Part shown: positions 14,963-15,225 of the stretch, piece after piece
Numbering within the stretch: position 1 is the stretch's first letter
Layout of the letters: each line of letters starts with the position of its first letter
Assembly: GCA_946614685.1 (NCBI GenBank)
Contig: CAMOHF010000003.1
Coordinates: forward strand, 1 to 15,225
Direction of reading: 5' to 3'
Origin: an uncultured Clostridia bacterium
GTDB lineage: Bacteria > Bacillota > Clostridia > Lachnospirales > Lachnospiraceae
Length of the DNA: 15,225 bases
Notes under the pieces: model-generated
The model's database searches: none
What the model was told of the DNA's origin: nothing
What the model saw: the letters and a program-made list of their open reading frames with translations, nothing else
Translations under genes and position numbers: made by a program

Positions 14963-15225
14963 TTACTCTTCATAAAGATCGCCGGACAGGTAATGATCTC
15001 CGCTGTCGGGGATGATCACCACGATGTTCTTGCCCGCGTTCTCAGGTCGCTTGGCAACCTGAACCGCTGCCCAAAGTGCCGCTCCCGCGGAAATGCCGAT
15101 GGAGATGCCCTCGGTCTTCGGCAGGATTCTTGCATATGCATAAGCATCGTCATCCGCTACATCGATCACCTCGTCGAAGAGGGACTGATCGGTCACGGGC
15201 GGGATTCCGCCGCCGCCGATACCCT
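14963..15225 (-). CDS. cysK: Cysteine synthase (O-acetylserine sulfhydrylase), C-terminal 87 residues, cut by the right edge
   Basis: The 3' end of a PLP-dependent enzyme that makes cysteine from O-acetylserine and sulfide. The reading frame is open to the window edge and begins GIGGGGIPPVTDQSL, matching the GIGAGFIP segment of CysK. It continues with LFDEVIDV, EGISIGISAGAALWAA, whose GIS serine is the one that contacts the PLP ring nitrogen in the family, then KRPENAGKNIVVIIPDSGDHYL and the usual acidic end. The PLP lysine lies outside the window. The gene lies 13 bases before the hydroquinone-reductase-like gene, which suggests a shared thiol-related operon. Confidence 0.93.
   Translation of the reverse strand, partial: GIGGGGIPPVTDQSLFDEVIDVADDDAYAYARILPKTEGISIGISAGAALWAAVQVAKRPENAGKNIVVIIPDSGDHYLSGDLYEE

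Noticed and set aside
14950..14973. ATG at 14973 as the hydroquinone-reductase-like gene start
   Set aside because: It lies inside the cysK coding end without a ribosome site; AAGGAAG serves the ATG at 14949.

Overview
The window looks like a chromosomal segment from a Gram-positive anaerobe of the Clostridia, most likely a Lachnospiraceae-type gut or rumen bacterium. This is inferred from strong AGGAGG-type ribosome sites, TTG/GTG starts, a lipoprotein cellulase, a TrkA/TrkH pair, DUF1934 next to ddl, and moderately high GC. No rRNA, tRNA, CRISPR array, transposase or phage gene is visible. All genes except one lie on the minus strand.

Left part (1-3731): a histidine-biosynthesis isomerase of the eukaryotic HIS6 type (hisA) is followed, one base after its stop codon, by a family 9 glycoside hydrolase lipoprotein that runs off the left edge. 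Opposite hisA is a plus-strand CbxX/CfxQ-type AAA+ ATPase with an unusual N-terminal domain. Two divergent promoters, each with good -35 and -10 boxes at 17 bp spacing, are interleaved in the short gap between them.

Centre (3744-12016): six tightly packed minus-strand genes appear to form one transcription unit of about 8 kb from a promoter at 11988-12016: ddl (D-Ala-D-Ala ligase), a DUF1934 protein, trkA, trkH, and two large glycosyltransferases, each with two GT2-like halves. Gaps are 17 bp or less, and trkA/trkH overlap as ATGA. The unit links peptidoglycan precursor synthesis, potassium uptake and cell-surface polysaccharide synthesis. In the two glycosyltransferases, opposite halves look catalytically intact.

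The 336-base stretch 11922-12257 has no gene. It holds the ddl leader with a hairpin, the ddl promoter with an embedded palindrome, and an interleaved set of long inverted repeats (12074-12254) that can fold in two mutually exclusive ways and ends in T-runs on both strands. It is the most unusual non-coding structure here.

Right part (12258-15225): an ECF-type sigma factor overlaps a single-pass membrane protein that is probably its anti-sigma factor. Upstream of them lie a glutathionyl-hydroquinone-reductase-like protein and the 3' end of cysK, closed by a strong intrinsic terminator (13797-13849). The probable sigma promoter is embedded in that terminator. Several starts were moved inward from the longest open frame on the basis of ribosome sites and promoter positions: hisA, the AAA gene, ddl, the sigma gene and the hydroquinone-reductase-like gene.
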